Source: Monocercomonoides exilis
Lineage: Eukaryota; Preaxostyla; Oxymonadida; Polymastigidae
Length of the DNA: 64,000 nt
Assembly: GCA_001643675.2 (NCBI GenBank)
Contig: LSRY02000054.1
Span: 1-64,000, forward strand
Direction of reading: 5' to 3'
Both the position numbers and the translations under genes were made by a program. The notes beneath the pieces were generated by a model. It ran no database searches, was not told the DNA's origin, and saw nothing but the letters and a program-made list of their open reading frames with translations. This document shows positions 23,707-33,664 of the stretch, one piece after another. Position 1 is the stretch's first letter, and each line of letters opens with the position of its first letter.

Positions 23707-25798
23707 GCCCAGTTCTCAAGGAAACAGAGCAAAGGAGGCAAATAGGAGGGAGGACCGCTTTGTTCCTCTCAGCATGGAAGAAAATCGGAGGAGAGAAATT
23801 GATATGCAAAAAAGTGCAGGCCACATGGAAGAGCAAGCAAGCCAGAAAAGCTCTCAGCAAAGCTCAGTTCAGAGACTGAGCGTTGCTTCTCATTCAACAA
23901 AATATACAGGAATTCAAGATGATATTAGAAGAACAAATACGAACAGGAGTCGTTATCCCGATGGAGCAGAATGATGTGAAATACAGAAACAATGTTTTCC
24001 TCATTCAAAGAAGTCAGGCAGCTGGAGACAAATTCTCGATTGTCGGAAACTGAATGCAGAGGTGAAAAGAACACATTTCAAGTGCGACGGTGAGAAGACA
24101 GTGGAGCGGCTGATAAGACGGAAGAATAACGCTGTATCCCTAGACTTGGAACAAGCTTATTATCTAATCCCAGTCTCAAAAGAACTAATACCCTATCTTG
24201 CTTTCAGATTCATGGGAAGAGATTACTCCTTCAAAGGCATGCCTTTCAGCTTTGAAGATGCACCGCAACTGTTCACACATATAATGAGGAAGGTGACAGT
24301 GGAGATAAGAAAAAGATGGGATGTCAGAGTCGTTGCCTATTTGGACGATCTTCTTTTTCTGCATCAAGATCAAGAAGTCTTGAAGAAAATAATTCAGGAA
24401 ATAATCGTATTTTTGGAAAGCCTCGATCTGCTGATAGACAAGAAGAAGTGCAACCTCATTCCGAGTTCGCAGTTCAGTTTTTTGGGATTCGAATGGAACA
24501 CAACCAGCTTCGATGTTTGTCTATCAAAGGAAAGAAGATAGGCAGTGCGAGAGCTGTGTCACAAGTGGGAGAGATTATGCATAAGAGCCAAGACTGTCAG
24601 AGTGAAGGACTTCGCATCATTCGTGGGAAAGCTCAGTTCTACACGCTTCGTTCTGCCAGATGCATCTTTACACCTCCAATCAATCTGCAAATTGTTGCAG
24701 AAAGGAGTTACGACAGGCGGATGGGATGGAATGATGAGGCTGAATGCGTCAATCCTCCAGCAGATAAGAAGATGGAGATGGACATTGAGGAAGAACCCCA
24801 GACGCAGACTAAATCCAGTGTTTATTCCAGAAGCAGTTCTAACCACAGATGCATCAGAATGCTCCTGGGGAGCAACCCTCAGAATTAACAGAATGTCACT
24901 AGATTGTCACAGTCGTTTTCCATTCTCCATGAAAAACCAATCATCCAACTACAGAGAATTAAAAGCAGTAGAACTTGCTTTAACTCACTTTGCCCCAATC
25001 CTATCAGAAAGTCGGATATCACAGTTACAACTTCGGTCAGACAATTCGGCAGTCGTTTTCAACGTGAACAGATGGAATGCAGGAAGGAATCTTCGCCCGA
25101 CACTCAAAAGGATATGGACATTGAAGGAGAAATTGAATATAGTCCTGAAAGCAGTTCATCTCCCCGGATTGCGAAACACAAGAGCCGATGCTTTATCCCG
25201 CCTGGAAAGAGCAGGAGACTACAGCATTGCAGACAGCGAGCTCACAGAAATCTTGGCAACTCTTCAAGTTTCTCCAACGCTGGATGCCTTTGCAGCTCAA
25301 CACAACCACAAGGTCGAGCGTTGGTGCGGAATAGGAAGCCCATTGGGAGAAGACGGTCTGGCATATCCATGGAAGAACGAGTGCGTTCTGGTACACCCAC
25401 CTATTCCACTGATTCCAATGACGATTCGGAAGGCACAGAAGGAGAGAGTACCAGTAGTATTACTCCTGCCGAACTGGAAAGGGCAGAACTGGGATGTGCT
25501 ATTGGAGATAAAACCTCATCGGACATTCGAATGGAGGAGTCTGAGAACAGTGTTGAGAAAGGGGCTATCAATGACAAACACAGGTGCATGTCTCCTTCCA
25601 GGAAGGTTGAGAGCCATATTGATCAATCCACCAGAGAGAAAGGCGAGAGCTGGTGGAGAAGGGCGTTGGAGGAAAGAGCTTTCCCGGTTTCACTGGCAGA
25701 GGAATGCAGAGCAGGAATTGCTCTGTCGACGTGGGGTGGATATTTATTCGGCTTCGCACACTTTGGAGAACAGTGGGAAAAAAGTGATATGGGCATAA
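23620..25798 (+). pseudogene. DIRS-type reverse transcriptase-RNase H, interrupted
   Basis: The N-terminal linker GGRTALFLSAWKKIG and the segment GVVIPMEQNDVKYRNNVF precede the RT core: ILDCRKLN, SLDLEQAYYLIPV, FKGMPFSFEDAPQLF and the catalytic YLDD box near 24340. After FLGFEWN comes the connection, then RNase H (LTTDASECSWGA, NYRELKAVELAL, LRSDNSAVV, NTRADALSR). A C-terminal DIRS-pol tail follows (SPTLDAFAAQHN ... LLLPNWKGQNWDVL). Breaks: TGA at 23877-23879, a frame change near 24005 and TAG at 24539-24541. Catalytic residues are kept, so decay is recent or partly sequencing error. The 3' end overlaps the recombinase frame by about 210 nt. Confidence 0.85.
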
Positions 25799-26997
25799 TT
25801 CCAGAGGATATTAATGAATGGGCCGCTCAATGTTCGAGTATTTTCATAACACTCAAAGACAATGGAATGAAACTGTCATGTTTGCAACTTATCCTCTCAG
25901 CTATTTCATTCTTCACAAGCTTGGTTTTCAACACAAATTTGGGGGATATTCCTATAATAAAAATACTGTTCAGAGGGTTTAGAAGAACGGAGATGACAAG
26001 AAAGAAGAAGGTTCAAGAGATCTGGAATCCGAAGACCATTTTGACATACTTTTCTAGTCTTGGAGAAAATCAGACTTTGAGCTTCAAACATCTGACAATG
26101 AAAGTCATTGTGCTTACAATGTTATTCACTGCGTGCAGGTTTACAGAGTTGGAAAGGGTAGATATGGAACGATCCAGATTCGAGCATGAAGGAATATACC
26201 TGAACACAAGGCCAAAAACATCGCTTAATCGAACAGAGATTGCCGTTCCGTTTTTGAATGAAAACCCAGCGATTTGCCCAGCTTCGGCCATTCAGGTTTT
26301 GTGGGAAGAAATACAAAGAAGAAGACCAAATGGAAATAAATTGTTTTTAAATACCGAAACATTTCATCCTCGAACAGTAAAAGGAATCAGACGATTGGCA
26401 AAGGAGACGTTAAAGGAAGCAGGAATTCCGAGCCATTTTACTCCTTATTCAATAAAGGCTGCAACACTTTCAACGCTAACGATGTCTGGAATTCCACCAA
26501 CTCAGATTGCGAAGTTTGCCCGACTATCCCCTAGAACAGACACTTTGGTAAAGCATTATGTGAAGGCCAATCTTGCTTCAACCTTTGGAAAAGTGATTGC
26601 TTCAACTATGAATGCTCCCAGTGAAGAGTTAGCAACCAAGCGGTCGGCAGAGGATGGTGGCAAGGCGTGTGTCAGACCAGAAAGAGACCAGAAGCACAAA
26701 GAGGAGAGAAGGTCAATGGAATCTGGAATGGTGTTAAGGGACAATAAGCGCCTGATGAAGCCACATATGAGTGTGGAAGAAGCGAAAAATTCTGTTGAAT
26801 TTCCCTCTCGAGTGGATGAGCCTGACGATGAGATGGAGAAACGAGAACCACTTGAAGAACAATTCATTATTCGAACAAGGTCGCAAGCAAAAAAGGAGGA
26901 AGAAAACAACAAAGCAAAGAAGACGCACACTGTGGTAGTGATGATGGCTTCATCATCCAACAAATTGATTCTCTCAAACAAGAGAAGGAATCGATGA
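25588..26997 (+). CDS. DIRS-type tyrosine recombinase
   Basis: 469 aa if started at the ATG at 25588; the frame is open further upstream, where it only shadows RNase H. An N-terminal helical (SAM-like) part, WGGYLFGFAHFGEQW to ISFFTSLVF, precedes the catalytic domain. The first catalytic Arg is in FTACRFTELERV and the nucleophile Tyr candidate is in VKHYVKA. At the box where tyrosine recombinases normally have His-x-x-Arg this copy reads YSIK, both positions changed. The tail is Glu/Lys-rich. Its role in the family is to integrate a circular DNA intermediate, without an integrase. The stop TGA at 26995-26997 directly abuts the internal complementary region. Confidence 0.82.
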   Translation: MSPSRKVESHIDQSTREKGESWWRRALEERAFPVSLAEECRAGIALSTWGGYLFGFAHFGEQWEKSDMGIIPEDINEWAAQCSSIFITLKDNGMKLSCLQLILSAISFFTSLVFNTNLGDIPIIKILFRGFRRTEMTRKKKVQEIWNPKTILTYFSSLGENQTLSFKHLTMKVIVLTMLFTACRFTELERVDMERSRFEHEGIYLNTRPKTSLNRTEIAVPFLNENPAICPASAIQVLWEEIQRRRPNGNKLFLNTETFHPRTVKGIRRLAKETLKEAGIPSHFTPYSIKAATLSTLTMSGIPPTQIAKFARLSPRTDTLVKHYVKANLASTFGKVIASTMNAPSEELATKRSAEDGGKACVRPERDQKHKEERRSMESGMVLRDNKRLMKPHMSVEEAKNSVEFPSRVDEPDDEMEKREPLEEQFIIRTRSQAKKEEENNKAKKTHTVVVMMASSSNKLILSNKRRNR

Positions 26998-27050
26998 AAC
27001 ACTTTCTTGATAATTAAGGTGCTTATGCACTTTAATTAAAAAAGAAAGTG
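26998..27050. repeat. Internal complementary region (ICR)
   Basis: Its reverse complement reads CACTTTCTTTTTTAA (the element's right end, 27265-27279) followed directly by TTAAAGTGCATAAGCACC... (the left end from 22686), with one mismatch (CATAAG against CATTAG). It thus spans the predicted junction of the two ends, the defining DIRS feature used in rolling-circle-like completion of the cDNA. The bases after it (27051-27071, GAGAATCAATTCCTTCTCTTG) again resemble terminal-repeat sequence. Confidence 0.92.
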
Positions 27051-27209
27051 GAGAATCAATTCCTTCTCTTGCCCACCACCGTTTTCACTCCCACCGTTTG
27101 AAGTTCTGTTTTCAAAACTGTTTGTGTTTTTTGTAGTTCCTTCTCTTTGCGCTTTTTGGTTTTATAAGCGCAAAGCGGTTTTTATCCAATTCACCCTTAC
27201 ATACAAATG

Positions 27210-27273
27210 GGCGACTGACCCATAGATTGTGGCGTCTCTCAAACAAGAGAAGGAATTGATTCATCACTTTCTT
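27210..27273. repeat. Right inverted terminal repeat of the DIRS-like element
   Basis: GGCGACTGACCCATAGATTG to CATCACTTTCTT; the inverted counterpart of 22713-22780. 27051-27209 holds no ORF of note, only a small inverted repeat (TTTGCGCTT / AAGCGCAAA). Confidence 0.88.
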
Positions 27274-27503
27274 TTTTAAATAATGTTGAATCCTTTTCAA
27301 TATAATTTCGAAAAAAATATAATTTTTTGTATTCAATGAAAAAATTGATTTTCAGATTGAATTTAAAAAAATGAAGGAAATTGTTATTAGACAACATATT
27401 CATAACTTGAAATTGTTTGTCCAAATAAACAATCAGGAAAAAAAGAACACAATCTTAATAAGTATTTTTTTCTTTTCTTTCAGATGAATCAAATGAGATA
27501 AAA

Positions 27504-28796
27504 ATGGCTTCTTCATTTGAAGAATTGAACGAAGAGCTGTGTAAAGTTCGTTAGATAGAAATAAAACATTTTCCTGATGATTTTCTCTTATCACTTTTAT
27601 TTTCAGAGTTGCTTGCAACGCATGAAAAATATTCTGAAAATGAACAAAAACATATGTTTTGTGAATAGGATGATATTGTTAAAGAGATGGATGGTTATGG
27701 ACAGTTTTCAGTTTTGACTGTGGAAATGCTCGAAAGAATCGAATGAATGATCGCAGAAATAATATTTTCAATTAAAAACTCACTTTTTTTTCTGAACCAG
27801 ATGGGATATTTCAATATGTTGAAAGACAAACAGAGAAAATGTTAATATTTTTCTTTATCAAGCAATAGAATCAGAAAGATGATTGTTGACAAAGAGCAGA
27901 AGAATGAAGGGAAGAATGAAAAGTTGCATGCTGTTCTTTGTGGATTCTATCTGTTTTTGATACAAAGTTTATTTTACTGAATCGTTTTCCATCTGAGTGC
28001 CTGTCATTCAGAAAGTTGCCTTAAAAAAGATGAAAACGAGGATGCACAAAAAGAAAGTAGAAATTGCTTTGCAGGCTTTAAGTTTCATTTGTGGGAATTA
28101 CGTTTGAAATTTTCATAATTCTTTTTGTTTTTTGATGTGTTTTTATAAATATTAAAGCAGAAAATTCAAAAAAGATTGAACTTGGATGAAATTAAAGAAA
28201 TCCACAAACATCATAAGGAGCATCGCAATCTGATTAGACCGGCATATCAGTGTGCTTGGTCACTTATTTTCACCTGAAAATACCAAGAATAAAGAAAGGA
28301 ACAAGTGATTGTGAATGAACTGCATTTTGCGAGAGAGGCAATAAATGAACTTTAGGGATTATTGAAATGAACTGATAGGAAGAAGAAAGAAGAAGAAAGA
28401 AGAGAAGAAAAAGCGAATGATGCGGATATTTAAAAGAAATGACTCCAATAAATTAACGAGTTCTTTTTGCTTTTTAAGCCATGGAATGATGAATTCAATG
28501 AAATAGTTCGTTGTGTTGTTGGAGTGTGCAGAGCAGCAAAAGAGAATGAAAATGAAATACATGAAGAGGGACTATCTCTTTTGCACACAATTATAAACAC
28601 GGAGTATGTTCGTTCAGATGTCTTTTTGAATGGAAGTGTGTTTTATCTAATATTGAAGGAGATGCAACAGCCAACATTTGTCGACACTTCGTTACTCTTC
28701 CACATAACATTCAATTTGAGCATTTCGGAATATGCTCACTTTGCCTTACAAGCCAAAAATAATTCAAACGTCTTTGTTTTTATTTATAAATTGTAG
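27504..28796 (+). pseudogene. Armadillo-like family gene, copy 1, decayed
   Basis: Short reading segments follow the same order as the intact gene at 35004-36428. They are MASSFEELNEELC, ENEQKH...IVKEMDGYGQF, LNQMGYFNMLKD, KKKVEIALQALSF, LDEIKEIHKHHKEHRNL and VNELHFAREA, then a last open part from 28467 (NEIVRCVVGVCRAAKENE ... ILKEMQQPTF). Many stops and frame changes separate them. It lies directly beyond the flank shared with arm B, downstream of surface gene A. Homology to the other two copies is seen by eye; function is unknown. Confidence 0.75.
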
Positions 28797-28881
28797 TATT
28801 GCATAAATAACATGTTGATAATAGCGGGTTTAAGTTATTTCAATTTTAAAAGTGTATGAAAAAATAAAAAAAAATTATTAT

Positions 28882-29781
28882 TTATAAAGATTGAAAATGA
28901 TAAGATTCAAAATATTCACTAGCATCTGCTCCATCTCCTGGGTCGTCGTAATCTTCTTCATGAATTTCAACTGCTTCCTGCTCAATTTGGGGAACATCTG
29001 CTTCATTGTCTCCTTCTCCATCATCATAGTCATGGGGAAATGCAGCTTCAGTAGGTATATAATTAGTAACATTCCTCACAAATTCTGGGAATAGCATTTC
29101 TTTTTCTCGTTGAAGCAAAAATGAAGCAATAAAATCATCAATGAATTTTTCTTTGATTCCACATGGAGGCAATGAACTTCTGAAATGAGATCAACAACCT
29201 TCTATCAAATTTGTGCATACTCCAGTTTCTGTATTTTTGAATTCGTATTTGTAGCAAACTGTCTGATGTTTGTAACCTAATTCATTCAAGCATTTATATG
29301 CACCCCACTCATCACTGTAAATCGTTGTTCCTTTCTGGATGTTGGCTTCAATTATGCGTATCAAAGTCTCCTTTTTTCTGTCAAAAACTCTGATAATTGA
29401 ACATTTACCGATTTTATCGTTTTCTTTTCTTTCTTCTGCTCCAAAAAGCCAAATTTGTTTCTTCTTTTTCACTTTGTGGAACATTCTTTTTCTCAAAATC
29501 GAACAATCCATTTCCACAATACATCGTTCTCCTCAAAGAATAAACCTCACGCTCGACATTCGAATTCCAATTGATGCACTTTCAACAGAATACAAATCAC
29601 CGACCATGATTATACCAACTCCATTCAGATATGAACATTGAAAAAACATGAATTTTTCGACAGAGATGCAAATGAAAAAAAAAAGAGTTGATTTTGAGAT
29701 GGCTTCGATGAAAAGAAGTCTTCTAAAAATGTGAAATAAATATGTTGCATGCTGAACATCTCCATGATCGATTTGTTTCAT
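28882..29781 (-). pseudogene. Relic Merlin / ISXO2-like DDE transposase
   Basis: Read on the minus strand. Recognisable parts are WNSNVERE, RCIVEMDCSILRKR (first Asp), IWLFGAEERK, TTIYSDEWGAYKCL (second Asp) and GVCTNLIEG (third acidic residue), then a C-terminal part ending in an acidic tail. These are the hallmarks of the ISXO2/IS1016 DDE domain found in eukaryotic Merlin transposons. There is a TGA before GERC, another after IEGC at a position that is usually Trp, and a frame change near WNSNV. I could not define terminal inverted repeats with confidence. Confidence 0.78.
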
Positions 29782-29849
29782 CGACTGTTGTTAATTTCAT
29801 ATATCTTCGATAAGATGTGCATTTTAATATTTCATTAAAAATGATGATA

Positions 29850-30106
29850 TGGGTGATAATTTTTGAAATCATAACTTATTTTGGTGTGTTGTTTTATTAA
29901 AGGTTGTTTGTTTTTGGAAAGAGATTTTGTATTCAAACACAAAACTCATCACAACTGTTTGAAAAACTAATGTTTCAGCAGAAATTAAGATAAAAATGTT
30001 TATTATTAGTCTTTTCACTTTTCAGTGATCATTTATTTATATTTAAAAGAAAATTATGAACCGAAATTTTTAAATGAAAAAACATGGTTTCTTAAATAAT
30101 CACCCA
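29850..30106. mobile_element. MITE family 3, copy 3
   Basis: Left end TGGGTGATAATTTTTGAAATC and right end AAATAATCACCCA; interior blocks ATCATAACTT, CACTTTTCAG and AACCGAAAT are shared with 6247-6506. It sits beside the Merlin relic, but its ends do not clearly match it. A related single end (complement TGGGTCATTATTTTTCATATC) lies at about 30295-30322. Confidence 0.72.
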
Positions 30107-30408
30107 TTATATCATATAATTCGTATATTAAAAATAGCTAAAAAAATAAATGTTATAACGGTGTTTTCAAGATTTTCTCAATTTCTCTTGTTTTTCAATA
30201 AGTCCTTCACATTTCATTCACATTTCACTTATAAATACATAATTTATTTTTTTATTCCTCATACAACGATTTCTTGAACAAAGATCTTTCTTCGAACAAA
30301 GTTATGATATGAAAAATAATGACCCATATTTTGTTTCAAAAATTATAATTTCAACAAAATTTCCATATCTTGTGTCCAAAATTTAATTCTTATCGTGTGT
30401 GCAAACAG

Positions 30409-30762
30409 TTTGTGCAAAAAAATACCGGACAAGATCGATTTCTCAATGACCGCAAGAGGAATAATTCTGTCAATTTTCCTCAAAATATATCTCATCAATG
30501 AAAACTCATTTGATAAACGTGACTTTCAAAATTGCTTCATTTGTGCTCAGAAAAAAACTGTTTCAAAAATCTCGGAGAAACTCAAAATCCTATTTCTCCG
30601 AGATTTCAATCATTAATTTTTTCTGAACACAAATGAAGCTATTTTGATAGTTTTGTTTATGAAATGAGTTTGTATTGATGAGATATATTTTGAGGAAAAT
30701 TGACAGAATTATTCCTCTTGCGTTCATTGAGAAATCGATCTTGTCCGGTATTTTTGCACAAA
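30409..30762. mobile_element. Foldback element, 354 bp
   Basis: TTTGTGCAAAAAAATACCGG on the left is answered by CCGGTATTTTTGCACAAA on the right. Most of the interior pairs as well (GATCGATTTCTCAATGA, GAGGAATAATTCTGTCAATT, TTCATTTGTG), closing on a CTCGGAGAAA / TTTCTCCGAG stem near 30585. The architecture and the CCGGACA motif near the ends recall the element at 3298-3657, although the terminal bases differ. Confidence 0.82.
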
Positions 30763-30781
30763 TTAAACTCACTTTTAATTT

Positions 30782-30936
30782 CACTTGATACTCTTCCACA
30801 TTCAAATGTATTTTGTTCCATCTGTTACTTTAATTTAATTTAACAATATTAAATTAAAGTAACAGATGGAACAAAAATACACAACGCTTTCCCACATTTG
30901 AATGTGGAAGAGTATTTCGAAAGAAAATATCAAGTG
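30782..30936. repeat. Second foldback, 155 bp, adjacent
   Basis: CACTTGATACTCTTCCACA and its imperfect inverse at the right end flank a near-perfect core stem, TTTGTTCCATCTGTTACTTT against AAAGTAACAGATGGAACAAA, separated by about 20 nt of AT-rich loop. It lies 20 bp beyond the preceding foldback. A double palindrome this close may be a nested or tandem insertion. Confidence 0.8.
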
Positions 30937-31930
30937 TGCGGGTTTTTGCAAAAGTGAGGATTCATGCACACACTATTAATTTTTGAAGTGTTGATATTAT
31001 CATGAAAATATAACAACAACAAATTTAGTTTTTTCGATGTTTATTCGTATTAATCATTTCAAATAATCATATTTTCTTATGTTCTTATGAAAAATATTTC
31101 ATTTTTGTCATATGAGGCAAAGTTGTGCACTTGCCGATTATTTTGTAAATGTTTGGGGAAAAAATGCATTTCTTTCTGCCTCACTTCTATTTTTTATTTT
31201 ATTTTTCACAATTCGAATTGCAGTTCAATTACATCTTTTTTGAAGATTATTCAAAGTCTTCTTTTATTCTTTGAGCCTAACATTGTTTCTTCTTTGAAAA
31301 CAAAAGCCATTTCAGCAGCAAAATATATTACTTTCTTTTCACAAAAGAAAATTCAAAAGAAGAATATTGCATGAGAGTAATATTTTCCGTTTGCCAAAAT
31401 AAAATGGAAAATGAAAGAAAACTTAACTCAAGAAACCTTCTTTGCTGAATGAAAATTACAAAAACGGAAAGAAAGACGCTTGAAAAACAAAATTAAAAAT
31501 GTATACATCGCATTGCATAATTTCAAAAACCTAAAAATAGAATATAACAACAAAATATTTCTGCAAATTCAAAAAAAGACTCAGTCAAATATTGATGCAA
31601 ACTGAATCAAACTGCTATTACAGTGCACTTCAACAAATTCATCAGAAAGCTTCTCTTCTATCCATGGCTTCTTCTTTTAAAAAAGTGGATAAATAGCAAT
31701 CAGAATTCAGGGTTTTCATTTGACATAGAAACAAAAACAGAATCAGGAAGACGAATCAAACATCTCTTGAGCTGTTTTCCGAAATAAAAAAACGCACAAA
31801 TTCTGTTATTCATGTCAATCTCCAATGAAACTGCACATGAAATACTTAGAAATTCACTAGCTACAACATAGCTTTCGAAACGAAGAACATTTTCTTCAAA
31901 CTTTGCACTTGTCCCACCAAGCTGATCGAT

Positions 31931-32860
31931 TCAATTATTTTGTAAAATTATAAAAGTCTCAATCAAAGCAGCTCCAATTTCTAAAATTAGATCTATCGCA
32001 ATGAACACTATGTGCATCGCCAAATTCCTTCTCGAATGGCAAACGATGACAAAAGGGTTCCTACTTCGTAAGAAATCCATAACCTTTGAGCCATTCCATT
32101 TTCGTTCCAGATAAACATGCAATGGAAGCACATCCCATGACTCCACAAGTTCTCCCACTAAAAACAAAAAGATAATCTTTCTTATTCTCTGAGCGGATAG
32201 ATTTTGCCTCGTCTCCCACGCAAGCTTTTGAAGTAATTTCCAATCCCTTGAATCGACATGAACCAAAAAGGCTTTCATTTTTGATTGAATCCTCCTGAAT
32301 TGTCAAAGTGCCAGATTCTGGTGACTCACGTTCTTCTATCTTTTGTGTTGATGATCTGCTTTGATTCAATTCATCTGAGTCCTCAGCCACGCTAATTCCA
32401 TAAATGCTCTCTTTCCCAGAAAAATGAAATTCATTTGGATTGTATCTTTCGTTCATTTAATCCAAAAAGTTTCAGCTGCTCCATTCTCAACTGAAGTTGG
32501 TGGAAAGCAATTCAATAGAAGGCTTGACGTATTGTAAACGATAAAAATTTGCTCTGTTGTCATTGACATAAGCAAAAGATTCGTCGATGCGACTTTTGCT
32601 CCTTTTGGTGCGGGAGAAAAAATGCAAGAACATAAATTGCATAACGGCTGTTTGTCATCGATGCAAACTCATTGAGGAATATCTCCCATGATGCTTACCA
32701 CAATACAAGCAATTTTTATCGAGTAAATTTCTTCCTGGGATTTGTGGAAGTTGTCTATCAATAATTCCAGCACACAAAAGTCAGTATCCATTTGAAAAGG
32801 AATTTTTGTTTTTTCTGCGAATTAAAAAACTTTTCAAAAAATGCAACAAAGCAATTGCGC
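31931..32860 (-). pseudogene. Decayed coding segment, possibly beta-helix surface family
   Basis: On the minus strand, 32456 to about 32061 stays open for 131 codons with an ordinary composition (GKESIYGISVAEDSDEL, NESLFGSCRFKGLEI, FVFSGRTCGVMGCASIACL). The C-x-F-x-G and SG-x-TCG style strands resemble beta-helix surface repeats in this window, but I cannot confirm the family. Upstream minus-strand segments (to about 32860) and downstream ones are broken by stops and frame changes. There is no clean start. Confidence 0.35.
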
Positions 32861-33172
32861 AGATATTCACTCGCTCGAAAAGTTATTTCAAGCATTGCTA
32901 AGCTCTTCGAATGATTTCGCCATTTCTCCCATTTGGTTGCTCAAAATTTTGTTTTGAGCGAAATCCCAAATAAAAAAGTGAATGCAAAAGTCAAAATAGT
33001 ATCAAAAAATTTTTATATGGGATAGAAATTTTTCACACATTTCTCAAACTTATTTTTTTGAATAAAAAAGGAAATAAAACAAAAAAAAACTATACTAAAT
33101 TAAAATAAATTAAACAAATAAAAAATTCGAAGTCCATGAATGTTTTCAAAAAATAGAAAAACGAAGAAGTGG

Positions 33173-33400
33173 AAGAAGGCGAAGAAGAAGGAGAAGAAGA
33201 AGAAGAGGAAGAGGAAGAGGAAGAGGAAGAAAAGGAAGAAGAAATGAAAGAGAAAATAAAAGAAATGGAAGAAGAAAATGTTTGTGAAGGGATAAAAGGA
33301 GAATTCGCAAAGTTTGAAGAGAAAGATGAAGTGAAGTTATCAGGTGCTGTGTATGGGGTGTTGAAAGGAGAAGAAGAAGAAGAGGAAGAAGAAAACGTTT
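33173..33400. repeat. GAA/GGA purine-rich low-complexity tract
   Basis: Reads as poly-Glu on the plus strand and poly-Ser on the minus strand (33090-33584 is open on minus, 164 aa). Neither frame shows a recognisable domain or exon signals, so I annotate only the low complexity. A pure (GAAA)n microsatellite follows at about 33628-33664. Confidence 0.6.
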
Positions 33401-33664
33401 GATTTCCTTCTTTTTCATTCGAAACGTCCATTTTAACTCGCATTTTGGCTGAATTTGCTTGTCTTTTTGAGCGTTTTTCTTTCGAATTTTTTGAAGAAGA
33501 AAAAGAATCAAATGAAGAAGCATTTGAAGAAGAAGAAGATGATGATGATGATGAAGCTTGTGCTGAATGATCAGGATGCAACAAAATAACAGCATTTGCA
33601 AACAGAATTCATTAATCAGCAGATATGAGAAAAGAAAGAAAGAAAGAAAGAAAGAAAGAAGAAA

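Larger units (their letters stand above)
22686..27279 (+). mobile_element. DIRS-like tyrosine-recombinase retrotransposon (4,594 bp)
   Basis: The element has split inverted terminal repeats, gag-like, RT-RNase H and tyrosine-recombinase frames, and an internal complementary region, which is the DIRS order. The boundaries come from comparison with arm B, where the uninterrupted sequence reads TTTGAATAA|ATAATGTTGA. Here TTTGAATAA ends at 22685 and ATAATGTTGA begins at 27280. The ends are TTAAAGTGC and CTTTTTTAA, so placement is ambiguous by one to three bases. No target duplication beyond that A/T ambiguity is seen, as expected of integration by a tyrosine recombinase. The RT frame carries two stops and a frameshift, so this copy is probably not autonomous. 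Confidence 0.9.

Noticed and set aside
24904-25587. N-terminal extension of the recombinase frame
   Set aside because: It overlaps RNase H, which has clear motifs in the other frame; the extension has shadow-like composition.
33090-33584. Ser-rich minus-strand ORF of 164 aa
   Set aside because: It is the mirror of a GAA-rich tract, with no domain or exon signals; recorded as low complexity only.
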